Shown: positions 49,177 through 63,230 of the stretch, piece after piece
Layout of the letters: each line of letters opens with the position of its first letter
How positions within the stretch are numbered: position 1 is the stretch's first letter
Assembly: GCA_049724395.1 (NCBI GenBank)
Contig: JAUGWO010000103.1
Coordinates: 21,309-85,308 of the forward strand
DNA: 64,000 bases
Source: Spongospora subterranea f. sp. subterranea
Taxonomy: Eukaryota; Endomyxa: Phytomyxea; Phytomyxea; Plasmodiophorida
Direction: 5' to 3'
The notes under the pieces: generated by a model
Told to the model about the DNA's origin: nothing
Databases searched by the model: none
The model's input: only the letters and a program-made list of their open reading frames with translations
Translations under genes and position numbers: made by a program

Positions 49177-50211
49177 ATGCCAATCGACATCGGTAGGCGC
49201 GTGGAACAGCTAATGGCACATACAACGACGGCGACAGTCGCTCCCTCGGCTGTACAAAAGAAGGATGACGGATTGGTGATCCGTCCGTTGGAGGCTGGGG
49301 ATTTTGAGCGAGGTTTCATCAAACTGCTTGGCCAGGTAATATGTATCGCCTAATTGAATTATTAATGAAACTGATATAACTTCTGGATAGCTGACCAATG
49401 CAGGAAATGTCACAAAAGAGGTCCTATTCACGTAACAATTCACACTCGCAGCTTATTAATTACCTAGGCATTCCTTGAACGCTTCGCCGAACTTAACAGT
49501 CTGCCTGATACATATAAGGTGATCGATTTCAGAATTTTAAGTTTCGAATATAAAATTTGGTTTGAGGCCCAGTTGCCGGTCCTAATGGCTCAACGCTTTT
49601 CTATAATTTGGTCTGAGTTGGTTCGTTTCTGATACCTCAAGGGTTTTCATAAACGTTTGGTGGTACTTATTTTCGTTGTGATTGTACAAATTCCTAAAAT
49701 CTTGGATTTTTTATTTTTTGTTCATGCCAGGTTGCTGTTATCATTGACCCTGCAATGAATTGTGTGATTGCCTGTGCAACGCTGTTTATCGAACGGAAAT
49801 TCGTTCATGGGTGTGGAAAAGTTGGTCATGTTGAAGACGTGGTATATATAAATCATCATTCCCATTCGATGTAACTTATTCATTTCAGGTCGTTGATGCT
49901 ACGTATCGTAAGTTAATTCTACAGACTCGACTGGTTTTCTTTTGCAGTTCTTGGCAACGATTTCCGTTTACATATGCAATTCCTACATCACACTATGTAG
50001 ACTTTTCTTGCTGTATGACATCTGATATTTGTTGTCTACAGGTGGCCGCAGTCTTGGATTACGTGTTGTAGATCAGCTAAAAACATGGGCGAATGAAATG
50101 GGCTGCTATAAGATTATCCTGGATTGCGCAGTTCACAATGTCCCATTCTACAATAAGCTCGGATTCGTAAAAAAAGAGGAGCAAATGGCATACTATTACG
50201 ATAAACAGTGA
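49177..50211 (+). CDS. GNA1: Glucosamine-6-phosphate N-acetyltransferase, six exons
   Basis: Acetylates glucosamine-6-P with acetyl-CoA to make N-acetylglucosamine-6-P on the route to UDP-GlcNAc (chitin, N-glycans). Exons 49177-49335, 49391-49420, 49468-49518, 49731-49841, 49889-49907 and 50042-50211 give 179 aa, the family size, all in frame. Motifs: LVIRPLEAGDFERGFIKLLGQ, LTNAGNVTKE, ERKFVHGCGKVGHVEDV, then the acetyl-CoA binding loop RGRSLGLRVVDQL and GCYKIILDCAVHNVPFYNKLGF. The start may instead be the second in-frame ATG at 49213. Exons 2 and 5 are tiny (30 and 19 nt). Confidence 0.95.
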
Positions 50212-50568
50212 ACCTTTAGCCAACGAATCTTTAGACAACGATTTTATTAATACATCAATGCACAGATAGAATTCTGATTAACAATCAAAAGACTGTTTCG
50301 TTCATCAATATTTATTGGAAATTTTGAAAAGCAATCGCTTCCAACAAATCGGGATGAGGACGACATTTGTCGTATGTTAATGAATTATGGGTCGAATTTC
50401 GAAGGTATGTAGTAGTAAAATATTACCACATTGGCGACTGGAATAAGCAAAGAATGAAATCCACATAAAAAAAATAAAAACAAGCAAAAACAAGTGCCTA
50501 GTTGAAAATATTGGGTGATAGATCCCAAGAAAAACGATGCCAACGACTGCGATCGCGAAATTAAGGGA
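50212..50568. other. Convergent intergenic region
   Basis: GNA1 (plus) and RPC9 (minus) end toward each other; no gene lies between them. It should hold both 3' ends. Confidence 0.5.
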
Positions 50569-51093
50569 TTATCGGGGTTTATCAGGCAATGTTGTGGCAA
50601 TGATGTCCAATAAAACCAGGATTTCTTCCTCAGTGAAGCGTTCTTCACATTCGTCAATCATGGCATGCAATTCGACCAATGTCACCGGGCGTAAATCAAC
50701 AAACTGAATTAACTCCTTCCTAAATTTACGAAATCAATGAACCGCAATTGGATACGCTATGAAAATATGTCGTGAGTATTGAAAGGGGACGAAATAAACA
50801 TAAACTGTTCAGCAAGGCATGTTCAACTGTCGACATTACACAGTGAACGCTTTCGAGATAGAAGATTCTAGACGCTGATAAAATAGCTTGATATGTCCAG
50901 GCTTCTGTACAGATCCTGGCATTCCATTCATATATCGGCGCACTTCGCCGGAAACCCAATCGCTGCTCTGCAGCTTGAAATGCATTGCCAGCGATGGATT
51001 GGCTTTACGAATCGTCTGGCTCTGCTGTATGGCGATCAGAACTTCGGCATCGGTAAGCAATACGGCCGGCTTTTCTAATCTAAGCACCTCCAT
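50569..51093 (-). CDS. RPC9: RNA polymerase III subunit RPC9 (Rpb4 family), two exons
   Basis: RPC9 (C17/CRCP) forms the stalk of Pol III with RPC8 and recruits TFIIIB. Exons 51093-50840 and 50719-50569 (120-nt intron, donor GTAATG, acceptor TTTAG) give 134 aa. The N-terminus MEVLRLEKPAVLLTDAEVL fits the family opening; the second exon reads KELIQFVDLRPVTLVELH, then IDECEERFTEEEILVLLDII, the HRDC-like end of the family. Short but complete for RPC9. Confidence 0.85.
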
Positions 51094-51123
51094 CAGCACA
51101 CAACAGTTGATATTGTATTTCAA

Positions 51124-52718
51124 ATCTGCTCACACTTCCATCCCGACGATCGCCCTTCACAATTTACGATTCTCCGGCCATATGTCAGGTCGCGCCGGTT
51201 CAGGAGAGAACACTCCGCGGTATGCGTAGCCGCAGTATACAGTACCAATGCTGGAAATTTCGTTGATTTGTTCTCAAATTTTGTTCCGGGCGCTGTACTC
51301 CAGTCTTTTTCTCATCAGACCGTTCGTTGTCAGTCATTATAACACCTCATGTGCCACACAAAATCGATACAGTCCATGTGTCCAACGTTATTTTCTATCA
51401 GTCGTCGTTGGCTCATCACCCGGTAATTAGATGGAGTTCTTCAAATACTCAGCGAAGATAGGAACTCTGCCGCCCCGTTTTTGTTGAGTCGGAGCGGATT
51501 TTTCACAGTTCTTTTGCTCTAATTATGGACCCTTAAAAATGTCGGTCGTAACGGTTGGTTTCTTTGTGTGGAATCTGTGTTAAAATCGGCCAAAATGTGA
51601 TTTTTAGCAAGGTGTTACCTTTTTCAAAACCGACAACCTATAAAGTTAGCGTTATCGATATCTTATGTGGCTTTTCGCATATATCTCGCCATGAAACTAA
51701 GGAAGGCAACAAATACGGTACGACGAAATCGGTCCCTGAATAGATCGCCCATCATTTCAGCACTCCAGCCGGGAATCGGTGCATTTTCTTCCAGCGATAG
51801 AATGAAGTGGTGATCCGAAAAACATTATCTTGGGATGATCGCAACAATTCTAATTTCGGCTCTGAAACAGTATGTTAGCATTGAAAACAACCTGGAACGC
51901 CACTGACTTTCTGTGGGTGATATGGTACGGATCGTTTCTCTTCTTGATTTCCTGTTTTGTCCCTGGTATATGTTGTGTTCGGTTTGGTGATTAATCAACC
52001 TCGTTGCCTTGCCGAACAATCGGCAACCGGACATTTGTCCAAGTACATTGAATTGGAAACTAATATTGTAACAGAATTTGGAGATCTTCACCATCAATAT
52101 GATGTGTAGATCATTAAAAACCCGTCCAGAATTAGTTTGCACAGATGGGGTTTTATGACCGACTTGTAAATACTGTACATATTTAATTTACTCGAAAACT
52201 TCACGGCTGAGTGCCAGCATTTTTTCGAAGTAAAAGCAGGGTTGTGGCAGCCCGTGTACATTGAGAGTTGATTTGATTTTCGATGCGCTTCATGGTATTA
52301 CTGCTTCGCATCTAGAAGCAAGAGAAGATGGGATGGGGTTAGTCGGTGTTCATGTACTTGAAAATCAAAAAGAACAACCCTAACGCACGAGGCTGACGAA
52401 CTCAATATCTATCATCACATCTCGTTGCCCGATCAGTTAACCCATTCAATAATTGAAATTAAGGAGAGCGTTTTGCCCCCAGGGTTTATTGCAATTTCTG
52501 GAGATGACCTTCAAATTCTGACGACTGTGCACTTCGTTCGTATCAAACGCTCAACTAGCAAATGCAATTGGTAACCCCGCACGAGCATTTTGGTGGACGG
52601 GATCTAGAAATAGTTGCAAGCGCTTTTTGAATGTTAGATAGTGAAGATTCAAGAAAGGGTTTGTTGAGGAAACTGTGACGAAGGTTCGTGGAATGTGTAA
52701 ATGCCAAATTATAATCTA
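51124..52718. other. Intergenic, no assignable gene
   Basis: Long stretch without protein-like frames. Nothing seen. Confidence 0.45.
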
Positions 52719-53866
52719 TCACGCTATAAAGTCGCCTTCTGCTGATGTTACGGCATGATGGTTTCCAATGAATAATTTATCAAGTTTCTGTCTGTTTCGT
52801 TCAAAGTGGCTTTTTGGAACAGCCAAATCGACCAGAGATGATGGACCCATACTCAACTGTAGGTTGATTGTGTATCGTGAAGGTGAATCTTTAGGAATCT
52901 GGGATATCAATTCGACAAAATATACCACCAATTCTTGTCGAAGATATGGTTCAAGTCGAATCGCGAGGAGATGGCCAGGATTTAGGTGTCGTGCGATGAC
53001 GAGACGCTTGAGAGAGGCTTAAAATGTGCACGTTACTCGCGATTTGGTGTCTGCAGCACAGCGAAAGACCACACCTGGCGCTGTCAATTCAAGCGGAAAC
53101 AATGGCTGATGCGACGCGAATACCATGTAAAAAGACCCGAATGTCTTTGGCATTTTGATCAAAATGACAAGCTGCGGCAGTTTGGCTATGAATCCACAGC
53201 TGCATCGACGGCAACGCCGTCAAATTGAACCAACTCTGATTGGTGACCTGATCTGCTATTCAAAGGGATGACGGCGGCTGTAGATTAAAAGTGACGCCTT
53301 CGTTAGAATTGAAATACATTGAATGTGGATGGAGCAAAAAAACATTCGTTGTGTTGGACTAAAAGTTTGGTGTTAAGAGGCATCGTGGCGCTGACTTCAA
53401 GTTTCAGAGAGTTGAAAATGTGCAGCGCAAACACGGATTGGTGACATGAACTGACATGCAAAGTATGAAGGAAGGGGCGATGAAGACTGACGGGAATCTG
53501 GGGAAGATAAGTTGTTAGATTTGAAAATGAACAGCGTGTGGCAACTCAGTCTGAACTCGATAACTGAAATTATATCTTCCAGTCTGAACAGGCTATAAAA
53601 CCCAAGAACTTGATAAGAGAAGAGTTGGGGAAATTGACAAACAGAAATCTAAAGCTGAAATGACCGAATCATTCAATTTTGCAATAACGAAATTAGTTGG
53701 TACAGTAAATACCGACTCGTCTACCAACTCAAGAATTATTATAATAATGTACCTACTGGCGAAAGTCGTGCTGTGCACCGTTATTTACATCAACAACGTG
53801 GCAAAAGGATATTTCGGGTGTCATACATCCAATTTCTAACCAAGGTGATCAGCTGTATCAATTTTC

Positions 53867-54343
53867 CTAGTTCTGCATTTCAGAAAAAAGCTCGGGCATT
53901 TCATCGATTATCTGATGTGCTACGAGTGCTAAACATGGGATGGGTCGATGACAGGACACTACCTCGTAGACCTCTTTTGTTGCGTTGCCAACGTAGTGAT
54001 GAACAGCAGGAGTTCCCCAGCGTTCGAACAGTTTCCCACACTTGTTACATTTGGGAAGATTTCCCAGTTGACCTACCACTTGCTTGGATATTCCCATTGG
54101 ATACTTCTGCCTTCGCACCTTTGTCTTCTACGCTTTAACTGATGCGCTCTCGTCACGGCATCGCTTACTTCTGATAATGTGAATCTTTTTTGATAAAACT
54201 GCGTCGGATATTGATGATATCACTTGTTCGCAGGACTTTGCCGATGATGACATCGATGTCGCTGGTTCAATAAGTGCATCTTCTTCGTCGATTTGCAATA
54301 TTGGCTTGTTCATGCCATCGTATATTGGCGGCTGTCCACTCAA
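53867..54343 (-). CDS. Hypothetical protein with one zinc-finger-like segment
   Basis: Minus frames 54343-54128 (MSGQPPIYDG; acidic/Ser-rich) and 54118-53867 lie end to end, possibly joined by a short intron with donor GTAAGC at about 54168. The second has LPKCNKCGKLFERWGTPAVHHYVG, a C-x2-C-x13-HH pattern. No family recognised. Confidence 0.35.
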
Positions 54344-54728
54344 AAAGTATGGGAAAAAATGTGTGCCTGATGAATTTGTGTAGGAAATGGTCGCAAGATT
54401 CTAATGCTTATCGCCAAGCCGAATCGAATTGGGTGGTTTGGTCTTCATTCGCTCAGATGGTTCATTACCTCGCTGCTCTGCGCCTAAAGGGACGGGAATA
54501 ATAAGCAATGGCGGGTATGCGAGCATAATCCGCTTCGTGACCGACGAACTAAAAGTACATCGCAGAATCAGCACAGGCGCGCCATTCCGACAGTGAAGTC
54601 AACAAACGCAACAGAAAGCGTTAAACGCTCTGAGAGCGTCAAACTGATTTCGAATTTGATCGGAGGTTTTTATCATTATACAAAGGTGGTGTTGTTTGTT
54701 TTTGGTCAGCCACGATCCTCGAAGTGGT

Positions 54729-55909
54729 CTATTGGGTTTGCGGGCTGTTGATCAGGAAGAAGAACCGAAGAACTTGGCGTGAAACTGGATAGCGGCGATG
54801 GAAATCTGAAGAATACGAGTTTGGTGTGTTGCTGCCCGGAGATGTCTGCCATCGATAACGGTAAGAGGGATTGGGTTGGTGGGAGTCTTCAGCGGAATCT
54901 GATGGAGCCGAGCGAATTTCCGATCGATGAACATTGTCGAAGCACCACAATCAATAAATGAGACCGTATCAATAGCCTCCGATTTGGACGACCAGGAAAT
55001 TGAACACGGGGGACATAACATTGCGGTGATTGAATTTGAAAAACTGTTGTTGACAAACAATGGACTCGTGACGAATACAATGAAGTTTGCGATATCAAAT
55101 TGGCGTAATATGAACGTCGCGGTAAGTTATGAGTCGCGATCGTGTGACCAGGCTCACACCCAGATTCAACAGTCCTTCTAGACGGCGACGATGTTTCTCC
55201 TCCGTTAATAATGCCCCATGAGGGGCGCTAATGGCGTTGAACGTCGCGTTGGCGTCTGGAGCGAAAGGGTTTACGGCGTCGATTACCATAGGGACCGGTC
55301 GATGCGGAATTCGATGAGTGAGGAAAGGCTGATAAAGATGATGCTGTGGTAAGGTCTGTGGAAACGGTCTAGATGGACTACTGTTGGAGGGCAGTAGCGC
55401 GATTCTGATCTCGTTCGGAGTGTCGTTGGAACAGGCGCTGATTGAGACGCAGGGCGTCGTTGATCAACTTCGCAACTGACTTTGCCACGGGAGAGGAGGT
55501 CTTGTATGCTGTCGTTTAAACTTTGCTGGAAGCCATTCTGGGCGGCCATTTCGTCCCATCCCGCACCTGCCACCAACTGTTGAACGTGGGATGTGTTGGC
55601 AGCCATCGTTCTTCGCCCTTGCTCTATGGTGGATAATATGTCTGCAGAGGAGTCCGCCCGATTGTGGTCCTCGAATCGCTGTCGGAACTGCTGGAAATTG
55701 CCAAATACTGCTGGACGCTGCGACTCGAATAACGGATTGAACCATTGGCGTGTGCTAATCCCGTCAACAGGCTGTCGAATAATCCAGAGAATACCCAGCG
55801 ATATCTCAATGGAGTAGGTGCACGGCTGGTGTTTTATGACCAGAAGGATTTGAATGAGGAAACCTTGACCGTAGAGGGGATGCCGTCGAATCAATCGGCG
55901 TCTGAACAC
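54729..55909 (-). mobile_element. Ty3/gypsy relic (gag and protease)
   Basis: Fossil gag-like region (about 55909-55283, FGNFQQFRQRFEDHNRADSS) followed by an aspartic protease region (about 55060-54752, FIDCGASTMFIDRKFA). It faces away from the plus-strand gypsy copy to its right, forming a head-to-head pair. Broken with several breaks. Confidence 0.75.
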
Positions 55910-56227
55910 TTATGCTGGATGATTCAATCGTGCTGTCGATTTGGCTTTGATGTTGCTGTACTTGTTCCTGAAGCTGTTGCTGTTGCAGTTGCTCAACAAC
56001 TAAATTCGTACAGCTCGTATTATTCTTCCTTCTCTTCCGGCAGACCTCTCTCGCCGAGTTCCGCTGAGGCCGTGACGCATCTCTTCCAGTGACGCGGCCT
56101 TTGCTTCAGTCATGGTCCTGCCGTCTTACTGGTGGTCACGCCGTCTTCTTAGTTATTGCCTTCTGCAGGGAATATGTGCATTCGTTAGTCATGTGAATAC
56201 ATAATTGATACACATGCTCTGCCCACC

Positions 56228-59200
56228 GTGTTCCATATCGTGGCTCCCCGCGATGGCGTCATCGACAACGTCGCGTTCATCGATTCCGGAGCTACTTCCC
56301 TGTTCATGGACCGTGGGTTCGCTCGATTTCATCAAATTCCGGTAGAACAATTGAGCTGTCCGATTTCACTGACAGTAATTGACGGTCGACGTCTTCGATC
56401 CGTAACCCATCAGACACATCTCCTCCATTTTTCCATAGCTGATATCCAGTTCCGAGCCAAGTGTTTTCTTATCGACTGCCCAGTTTACCCTGTTGTTCTT
56501 GGAATGTCATTCTTAAGACAAACCAACCCATTCATAGACTGGAAAAATCTGACAATCGCTGCTCGATACCCCATCGCTTCGCCAGAAATGGACAACCCGC
56601 ATTTAGTTATCCAATCGACGCAAAGTGATGAAGTTGGATCGCCTGGTAAAATCTTCGACGAGACGGTAGAGGTCAACAAGATTCGGTCCAACTCCCCAAC
56701 CAGTATGCAGACTTTGTTGATGTTTTCTCGAAAGAGGGAGCCGAGTCTTTTCCACCACACCGACCTGGCGTCGATTGTGCCATCAACCTCGAGGAAGACG
56801 CCGGAAACCTCCCTTACAAACCCTGCTATTCCATCTCAGCGAAAGAGGATCCGGTACTGCAATCTTACCTTCAAGACAATCTGCAGCGAGGTTTTATCAG
56901 GAATCCCAATCTCCTCTCGGAGCGCCGATTCTATCTGTTAAGAAGAAGGATGGTTCGCTGAGATTGTGTGTAGATTACAGGTCACTTAACGCAATCACGA
57001 AGCGAGAACCATATCCTCTACCACTAATCGACGCTATTTTACAACAACTCGCTAGCGCCAAATGCTACACCAAGATTGACCTTCGAGGCGCGTACAATCT
57101 AGTGAGAATCAGACCAGAAAATGAATGGAAAACGACGTTCAATTGCAAGTACGGTCATTTCGAATACCAAGTTATGCCATTTGGCCTCAAGAATGCCCCA
57201 GCCTCGTTTCAAATATTCATGAACGAGACGTTCCAGGACTGCCTGGGAACATTCGTGGTGGTATACCTGGATGATATCTTGATTTATTCGCAGGATCCAG
57301 AGAAATTCGAAGCTCACGTAAAGGTGGTTTTGCAACGTTTGCGTGAGAAGAAGTTGTTTGCCAAGCTGGAGAAATGCGCTTTGGAGTTCGACGTGTAGAA
57401 TTTCTGGGTTACATCATCAGCCCGCAAGGAATCGAAATGGATCCAGAGAAAACCTCCAATATCACCTCGTGGCAAACACCGACGTCCGTCAAAGGGATTC
57501 AATGTTTTTTGGGATTCGCCAAGTTTGACCGTGATTTCATCTCTCGTTACTCCCAATATGCAGCACCACTATACGAGCTGACTAAGAAGGATGTACCCTT
57601 TTCTTGGCAACCTCAGCATCAAGCATCTTTTGACGCAATCAAACGGGCCTTCTCTCAAGCACCAATATTAGCCCATTTCATCCCTTCTGCCCCGTGTATA
57701 GTGGAGACTGACGCTTCCGACTTCGCGATCGGCATGATATTATCGCAGGTTCAGACTGATGAAAATTACGCCCGATTGCATTCCATTCACGCAAACTCGC
57801 ACCGGCAGAAATCAACTACGAGACGCACGACAAGGAATTACTGGCGGTCGTGGTGGCTATTTCCCGTTGGCGACATTACTTAGAAGGTAGTCCACACAAG
57901 ATATAGGTCCTCTCTGACCATAATAATCTCCGTTATTTCTCATCATCGAAGCTTCTCAACCGACGACAAGCACGCTGGTCTATGATATTGTCAGAATATG
58001 ATTATGTGATACATCATCGTGCTGGTTCACTCTCTGGGCAACCAGACGCCTTGTCGAGACGCCCTGAGTACGAGATACAGCCTAATGATCCCGTGTGGCA
58101 ACAGCAGCGAACTTGTTTACTACCAGAAGACAGCCTTAGCGTTGCTCCACTAGAATTGAATGCAATTCAATCCGGTCTGGAGGGTCTCATTAATATTATC
58201 AGAGAATCTTAATCACACGATTCTGCAGTTCAGCAACAAATCCGCCACGTCACCAAGCCCTTTCACGTTCATGACGGGTTATTGTACAAAGAACAGGCAC
58301 TTGTAGTTCCTAGAGAAACGGCGAAACTCAAAGTACTCACACAGCTCCATGACGCCCCATTGGGAGGTCACTTTGGTCGGCGGAAAACGCTTCAAGCAGT
58401 GCAACGACATTTTTGGTGGTCCGGAATGAATGATTTCGTTCGACGCTACGTCAAATCGTGTGATCGTTGCCAGCGAACCAAATTGCAGCGCAAGGCACCC
58501 ACCAGGACTGTTAAAACCGTTACCCATTCCAACGGATTTATGGCGATCAATTTCATTAGACTCCATAGTCAAACTACCCAAATCCAACGGTTTCGACTCA
58601 ATTCTCGTCGTGGTTGATCGTTTGTCGAAAATGGCGCATTTTATTGCTTGTAAAGAATTAATCACATCGCCACAGTTGGCTGAATTGATGCTACGACAAG
58701 TGTTCCGGCTTCATGGACTCCCAGACGATATTGTATCAGACCGTGGCCCGCAGATGGTTGCAGGATTTTGGAAATGCCTTCTCCAACGGCTACAGATTCA
58801 ACGGAAACTATCTACGTCGAGACACCCGCAGACCAACGGACAGACAGAAAGGGTTAACCAAGTTGTAGAGCAGTATTTAAGGACGTTTACTTCCTACCAG
58901 CAGGATGACTGGGAAGATTGGTTAGCGCTGGCTGAATTCCAATACAACAACACCGAACACTCATCGCCCAAAGTTTCCCCATTTTTCGCAAACTATGGGT
59001 TCCATCCCCGCACCATCGACGTCCCATCATTCTGCCAATCACAAGCGAATCCGTCCTCTGATGAAAGGGCAAACCATTTACGAAGCATTCGTTTATTTTT
59101 ACGACGACAACTTGAACAGGCCGTGATTTCGATGAAAAAATATGCCGATAACAAACGTTCTGAGGCTCCTGCATGTTCACTGGGCGAGTTAGTCATGGTG

Positions 59201-59653
59201 AAGAGAATCGATTGGAATACAACTCGACCTTGTCCTAAGCTCGACGACAGATTCGTAGGACCCTTCCCGATCATCGCGAAGGTTAACGACGTAACATTTT
59301 CATGGCAATTGCCTGCATCTTGGCGAGTGCATAACACGTTCCACGTCTCGCAGATTGAGCCATATCACAGGAACGACATTGCTGGGCGAGCTCAAGATTG
59401 TCCTCCTGAACCCATTTTCATATCTGCGGAATCAACAGAACCGTTATTCATCTTTAAGGATAATCTGGATTTTAGGGTCTACCGCAATCAGCTGCAATAC
59501 TTAGTGGACTGGGAAGGTTATCCTCCATCCGAACGTTCCTGGGAGCCAGCGCGAGGGCTTGCAGATAACTCTCCTCCGCTGCGGGAAGCCATCGCTAAAT
59601 TTCATGACAATTATCCGGACAAACCTAATCGGGATTTAAAAAAGGGGAGGTAG
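56228..59653 (+). mobile_element. Ty3/gypsy chromovirus, pol region
   Basis: Protease (FIDSGATSLFMDRGFA) at about 56260, reverse transcriptase with [12 protein letters not shown] (about 57260), RNase H (ETDASDFAIGMILSQ, about 57700), H2C2 integrase zinc finger (GGHFGRRKTLQAV at about 58360), integrase core (VVDRLSKMAHF, then DIVSDRGPQM), and a C-terminal chromodomain (YLVDWEGYPPSERSWEPA) are present in the order known for chromoviruses. A purine run at 59640-59650 fits a polypurine tract. It is largely preserved but broken in a few places, moderately young. Confidence 0.85.
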
Positions 59654-59834
59654 TGTTAGGTCCTCAACACCAGTCAATAATATCTATCCATATTACCTAT
59701 CTACGATCTGAGTCTTCGGGCTCAGATCGTATTATTAGTTCTAGTAAAGCACCACGTTTAGCCTCAGCCTCTGTAAGTTCCTTCTCTCTAGCTTTAGCTT
59801 AAGCCCTATAGTTCGTTCCGTCCAGGTCTTTACA
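59654..59834. repeat. Candidate 3' LTR of the gypsy element
   Basis: Begins TGTTAGG right after the polypurine tract and ends ...TTTACA about 181 bp later, next to the 3' end of the copia element. No second copy was found on the left side, so the assignment is a best guess; it could instead belong to the copia element. Confidence 0.4.
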
Positions 59835-62800
59835 TTGTATAATGATAGCGGACCTCTTTGTGTTTCGACCTGCGCTTAGTCTGGAATGTGTTTGCGAGCG
59901 CGATTGCCGCCTGATTATCCTCATAGATGATCGTTGGCGCATCCTGTTCGAATCCCGTATCCTTAAGCAGACCGCGAAGCCATGATGCCTCTTGTGCTGC
60001 TGAGCATAACGCCACGTATTCAGCTTCAGTTGTTGACAGGGACACACACCGTTGCAATCTGCTTGTCCAACTTATCGGACCACCGTCCATCATAAAAATA
60101 ACTCCTGATGTCGACTTTCGATTCACCTCGCTGCCGGCATAATCGGCGTTCGGCGAACCCAAGAAGATTACTGCTTGATATCTTACCGTCGTACTTGATC
60201 CCCATCGACGTAGTACCTGCGACATATCGTAAAACTCTCTTGAGTGCCACTACATCTTGCTCACTCGGATTGCTCATGTGTCGTGAGACTGCTCCCACCG
60301 CTTGTGCAATATCTGGTCTTGTTCCCAGCATCAGGTACATCAGGGATCCAACAGCAACTGAATAAGCAAACTTTACTTTGCCGATTGAGTCACTCAGACC
60401 TGTCGTTGTGATAATAGATGGGGTGTTCACTGGCTTGCAATCTTGCATCTGATACCGGACAAGTATCTCCTTCGCATAGGACTCTTGACTCATGACAATC
60501 GAGTTCTTGCTCTCTCTCGCTCGATTTTGATGCCGAGTAAGTACGCGATGTCACCAACGGGTTTCATCGAATATCTTTTTTCTAAGAAAATCCTCTGTTT
60601 TGTTGATTATGGCTGTGCTTGATGATGCCACCACCAAGTCGTCGACATATATGGCGATGAATGTGACATTGCCTTCCGAGCGTCGGCAATACAGGCATGG
60701 ACAACCAATCCGCGTTCGTCGCGATGAAGCCGTCGCTCTTCAAGTACTCGTTTATCTGGTCCCACCAAACGCGACCCGCCTGCTTCAGGCCATATATGGC
60801 TTTCTTCAACTTGCATACCATCTCGCCATTCTCGTTCTGCACAGCGAACCCTTCCGGTTGCTCCAGGTAGATCTCTTCTTTTGATTCTCCGTAAAGAAAA
60901 GCAGTGTCGACATCCATCTGTTTTACCTCCAGATCCAACCTTGCTGAAATCGCCATGAGTAATCTAAGGGTGGTTAGACTCACAACCGGTGAAGTGGTCT
61001 CGTCAAAGTCGGTTCCTGGCTGTTGGCTAAATCCTCGGGCCACGTAACGTGCCTTGCATCTGATCACGTTCCTGCAGCATCGGTTTTCGCCTTAAACACC
61101 CATTTGCCGCTGACCACATTTCTTCCTTTGGTCGCGGAACAATTTCTCAAGTCTTATTCTTGCTTAATGAATCGTACTCCATTTCCATCGCTCTCTTCCA
61201 TCTTTTATCTTTCAACGCCATAGTTGTTGTTTCTGGCTCCTTTTCATATGTCAAGGCACAGCCGGCATACTCGTCCATGTACAGTGCCGGCTTCCACGTA
61301 ATTCGCTTGCTTGTTCTTAGTCCCGGCAAGACGGCTTCGCCGCTGCTGTCTTGCACCTTCACGCTCGAATTCGTGTTCTTGAACAGTTGGCCTTTGACTG
61401 CACTTGCGGGCAGAAATTCCTCGTCCTCGTCGTCATCCGCTAGCATCTCAACTGGTGTTGTGCGAGTCTCCTTCAATTTTGCGTCCCTTGATATAAACCT
61501 TCTCGACGTCTTCAAATCTTCAAACACATACGCCTTAGCACCATCCGCAAATCCAAGGAATTTGCATTCTCTTGATTTGCTGTCGAACTTGCTTCGATGT
61601 GAATCTGGAACATGAACCTCCCACAGAGATCCGAACAGTGGCACACTTGCAGGACTTGGTAACCTCTTGTGAATGAGTTCATACGGTGACTTCTCGTCCA
61701 CATTGACCTTTGTCATTGTCCTATTTCTGATGTAGGCCGCCAACCGGACCGCGTATTCCCAATATGAAGTCGGTAGTCCAGAGTCAAACGACAGGCATCG
61801 CGCTGTCTCCACTATCGTTCTGTTCATCCTCTCTGCCTTGCCATTTTGTTGAGGAGTCCTTGGTGCGGTACGTTGCCACAAGATTCCCTTTCTCTTCAAA
61901 AAACCTTGACATTCGTTGTTTGCGTACTCGCCACCTCCGTCGCTGCGAAGACATTTGATGTTCGCCCCCCACTGTTTCTTCATAAGCGCACGAAACGATT
62001 GAAATTCTTCAAGCTGTTCAGATTTCTTGGCCAGAAAAGCGATATGAACCCAGTTCGTATAGTCGTCGATGTAAGTGGCAAAGTACCAGTTACCCTGTAG
62101 TGACTTCTTGCTCATTGGTCAACACAGATCACTATGCACCAAGTCGCCTAGCTCCTTCGTCTTAGTTGTTGAGGACTTCGGTATTGGCAACCTCGCCATT
62201 TTTCTTTCCGAACATATTGTGCAATTGTGCACAACCTGGCTATTGGTGGAAAACTGTGGGATTATGCCTTTCATGCTCATCTTCCGAAGAGTTTCCATAT
62301 TGACGTGACCGCAACTCCTGTGCAATTCGAATGCATCCCGTACGTCAGTTCGCGCCTGGTACACCTTCTCCGAATGAAGTATTTTGAATCTGTATACGCC
62401 GTTACTCCGGTATCCGATGATGACCAGCTTGCCATCGACAGAGATCTGACAGGTATCACCCTTAAACTGCACGTCCGTCCCTTTACGCTTGGTTGCCGCT
62501 GCAACTGAGAACAAGTTTTGTTTCAGTCCAGGTACATACAGGACATGAGTGAGTCTGCATCCTATTCCCAACTTTACGCAGCCATATGTGTCGCCTCTAG
62601 TCGTCTGCCATCGCCCAGCGTGACAGGTCGTACTGGCACCAGAATCTCGTAGTCCATCAGGGAATCTAGTCTGTGAATCATGTGCGACGATGCACCACTG
62701 TCTATCAGCCAGGCACTCTTGTCCTGGTCGTCCTCCTTGTGACTATCCATGAACATCACTTCTGAAGCAACACTCGCTCTCTGATTCTTCTTGAGTAACC

Positions 62801-63230
62801 CACAATCTCGTCCCCAATGCCCTGCCTTCCCGCAGTTATAACACTTTCCTCTCCTCTTCGGTTTCTCGCGCTTCTTTTCTTCTGCACCAAAAGCTGTTTG
62901 AGGTTCCGGGATGGAACAGAGACTCAATCTCTGTTCTGCCGTCAACAGGCGCTTCATCAACTCTGCTTTTGTCCGACCACGCTGCGCATGCGGTTGATGT
63001 TCCGTAGACATGCTCGTACTGATTGGGACCTTGCTTTCGCTCGTGTCACTCGCCAGAAGGTCATGGAGCTGTTGTCCCCTTGTATGAGCTTGGAAAGCGA
63101 ACTTAAACGAAGTCCAGTTTTCTTTATTTAATTTCTGCCCGGTTAAGGCCAACGCACGCCTCTGAACTGGGCCCATAACCTGAGAAGAAGGTGGCAGTTC
63201 CGTTTGCTTGAGGTCGTGGTCGGCCATCAA
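59835..63230 (-). mobile_element. Ty1/copia retroelement, near-complete pol
   Basis: Read on minus: gag with the zinc knuckle CYNCGKAGHWGRDC (about 62830), protease WLIDSGASSHM (about 62690), integrase (HRSCGHVNMETL, then LRSDGGGEY at about 61930 and YSLS-type core), reverse transcriptase (FSQQPGTDFDETTSPVVSL; VDTAFLYGE) and RNase H (STTEAEYVALCSAAQEASWL). It lacks visible ends past the RNase H. It is broken in a handful of places and looks younger than the 11 kb relic. Confidence 0.85.
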
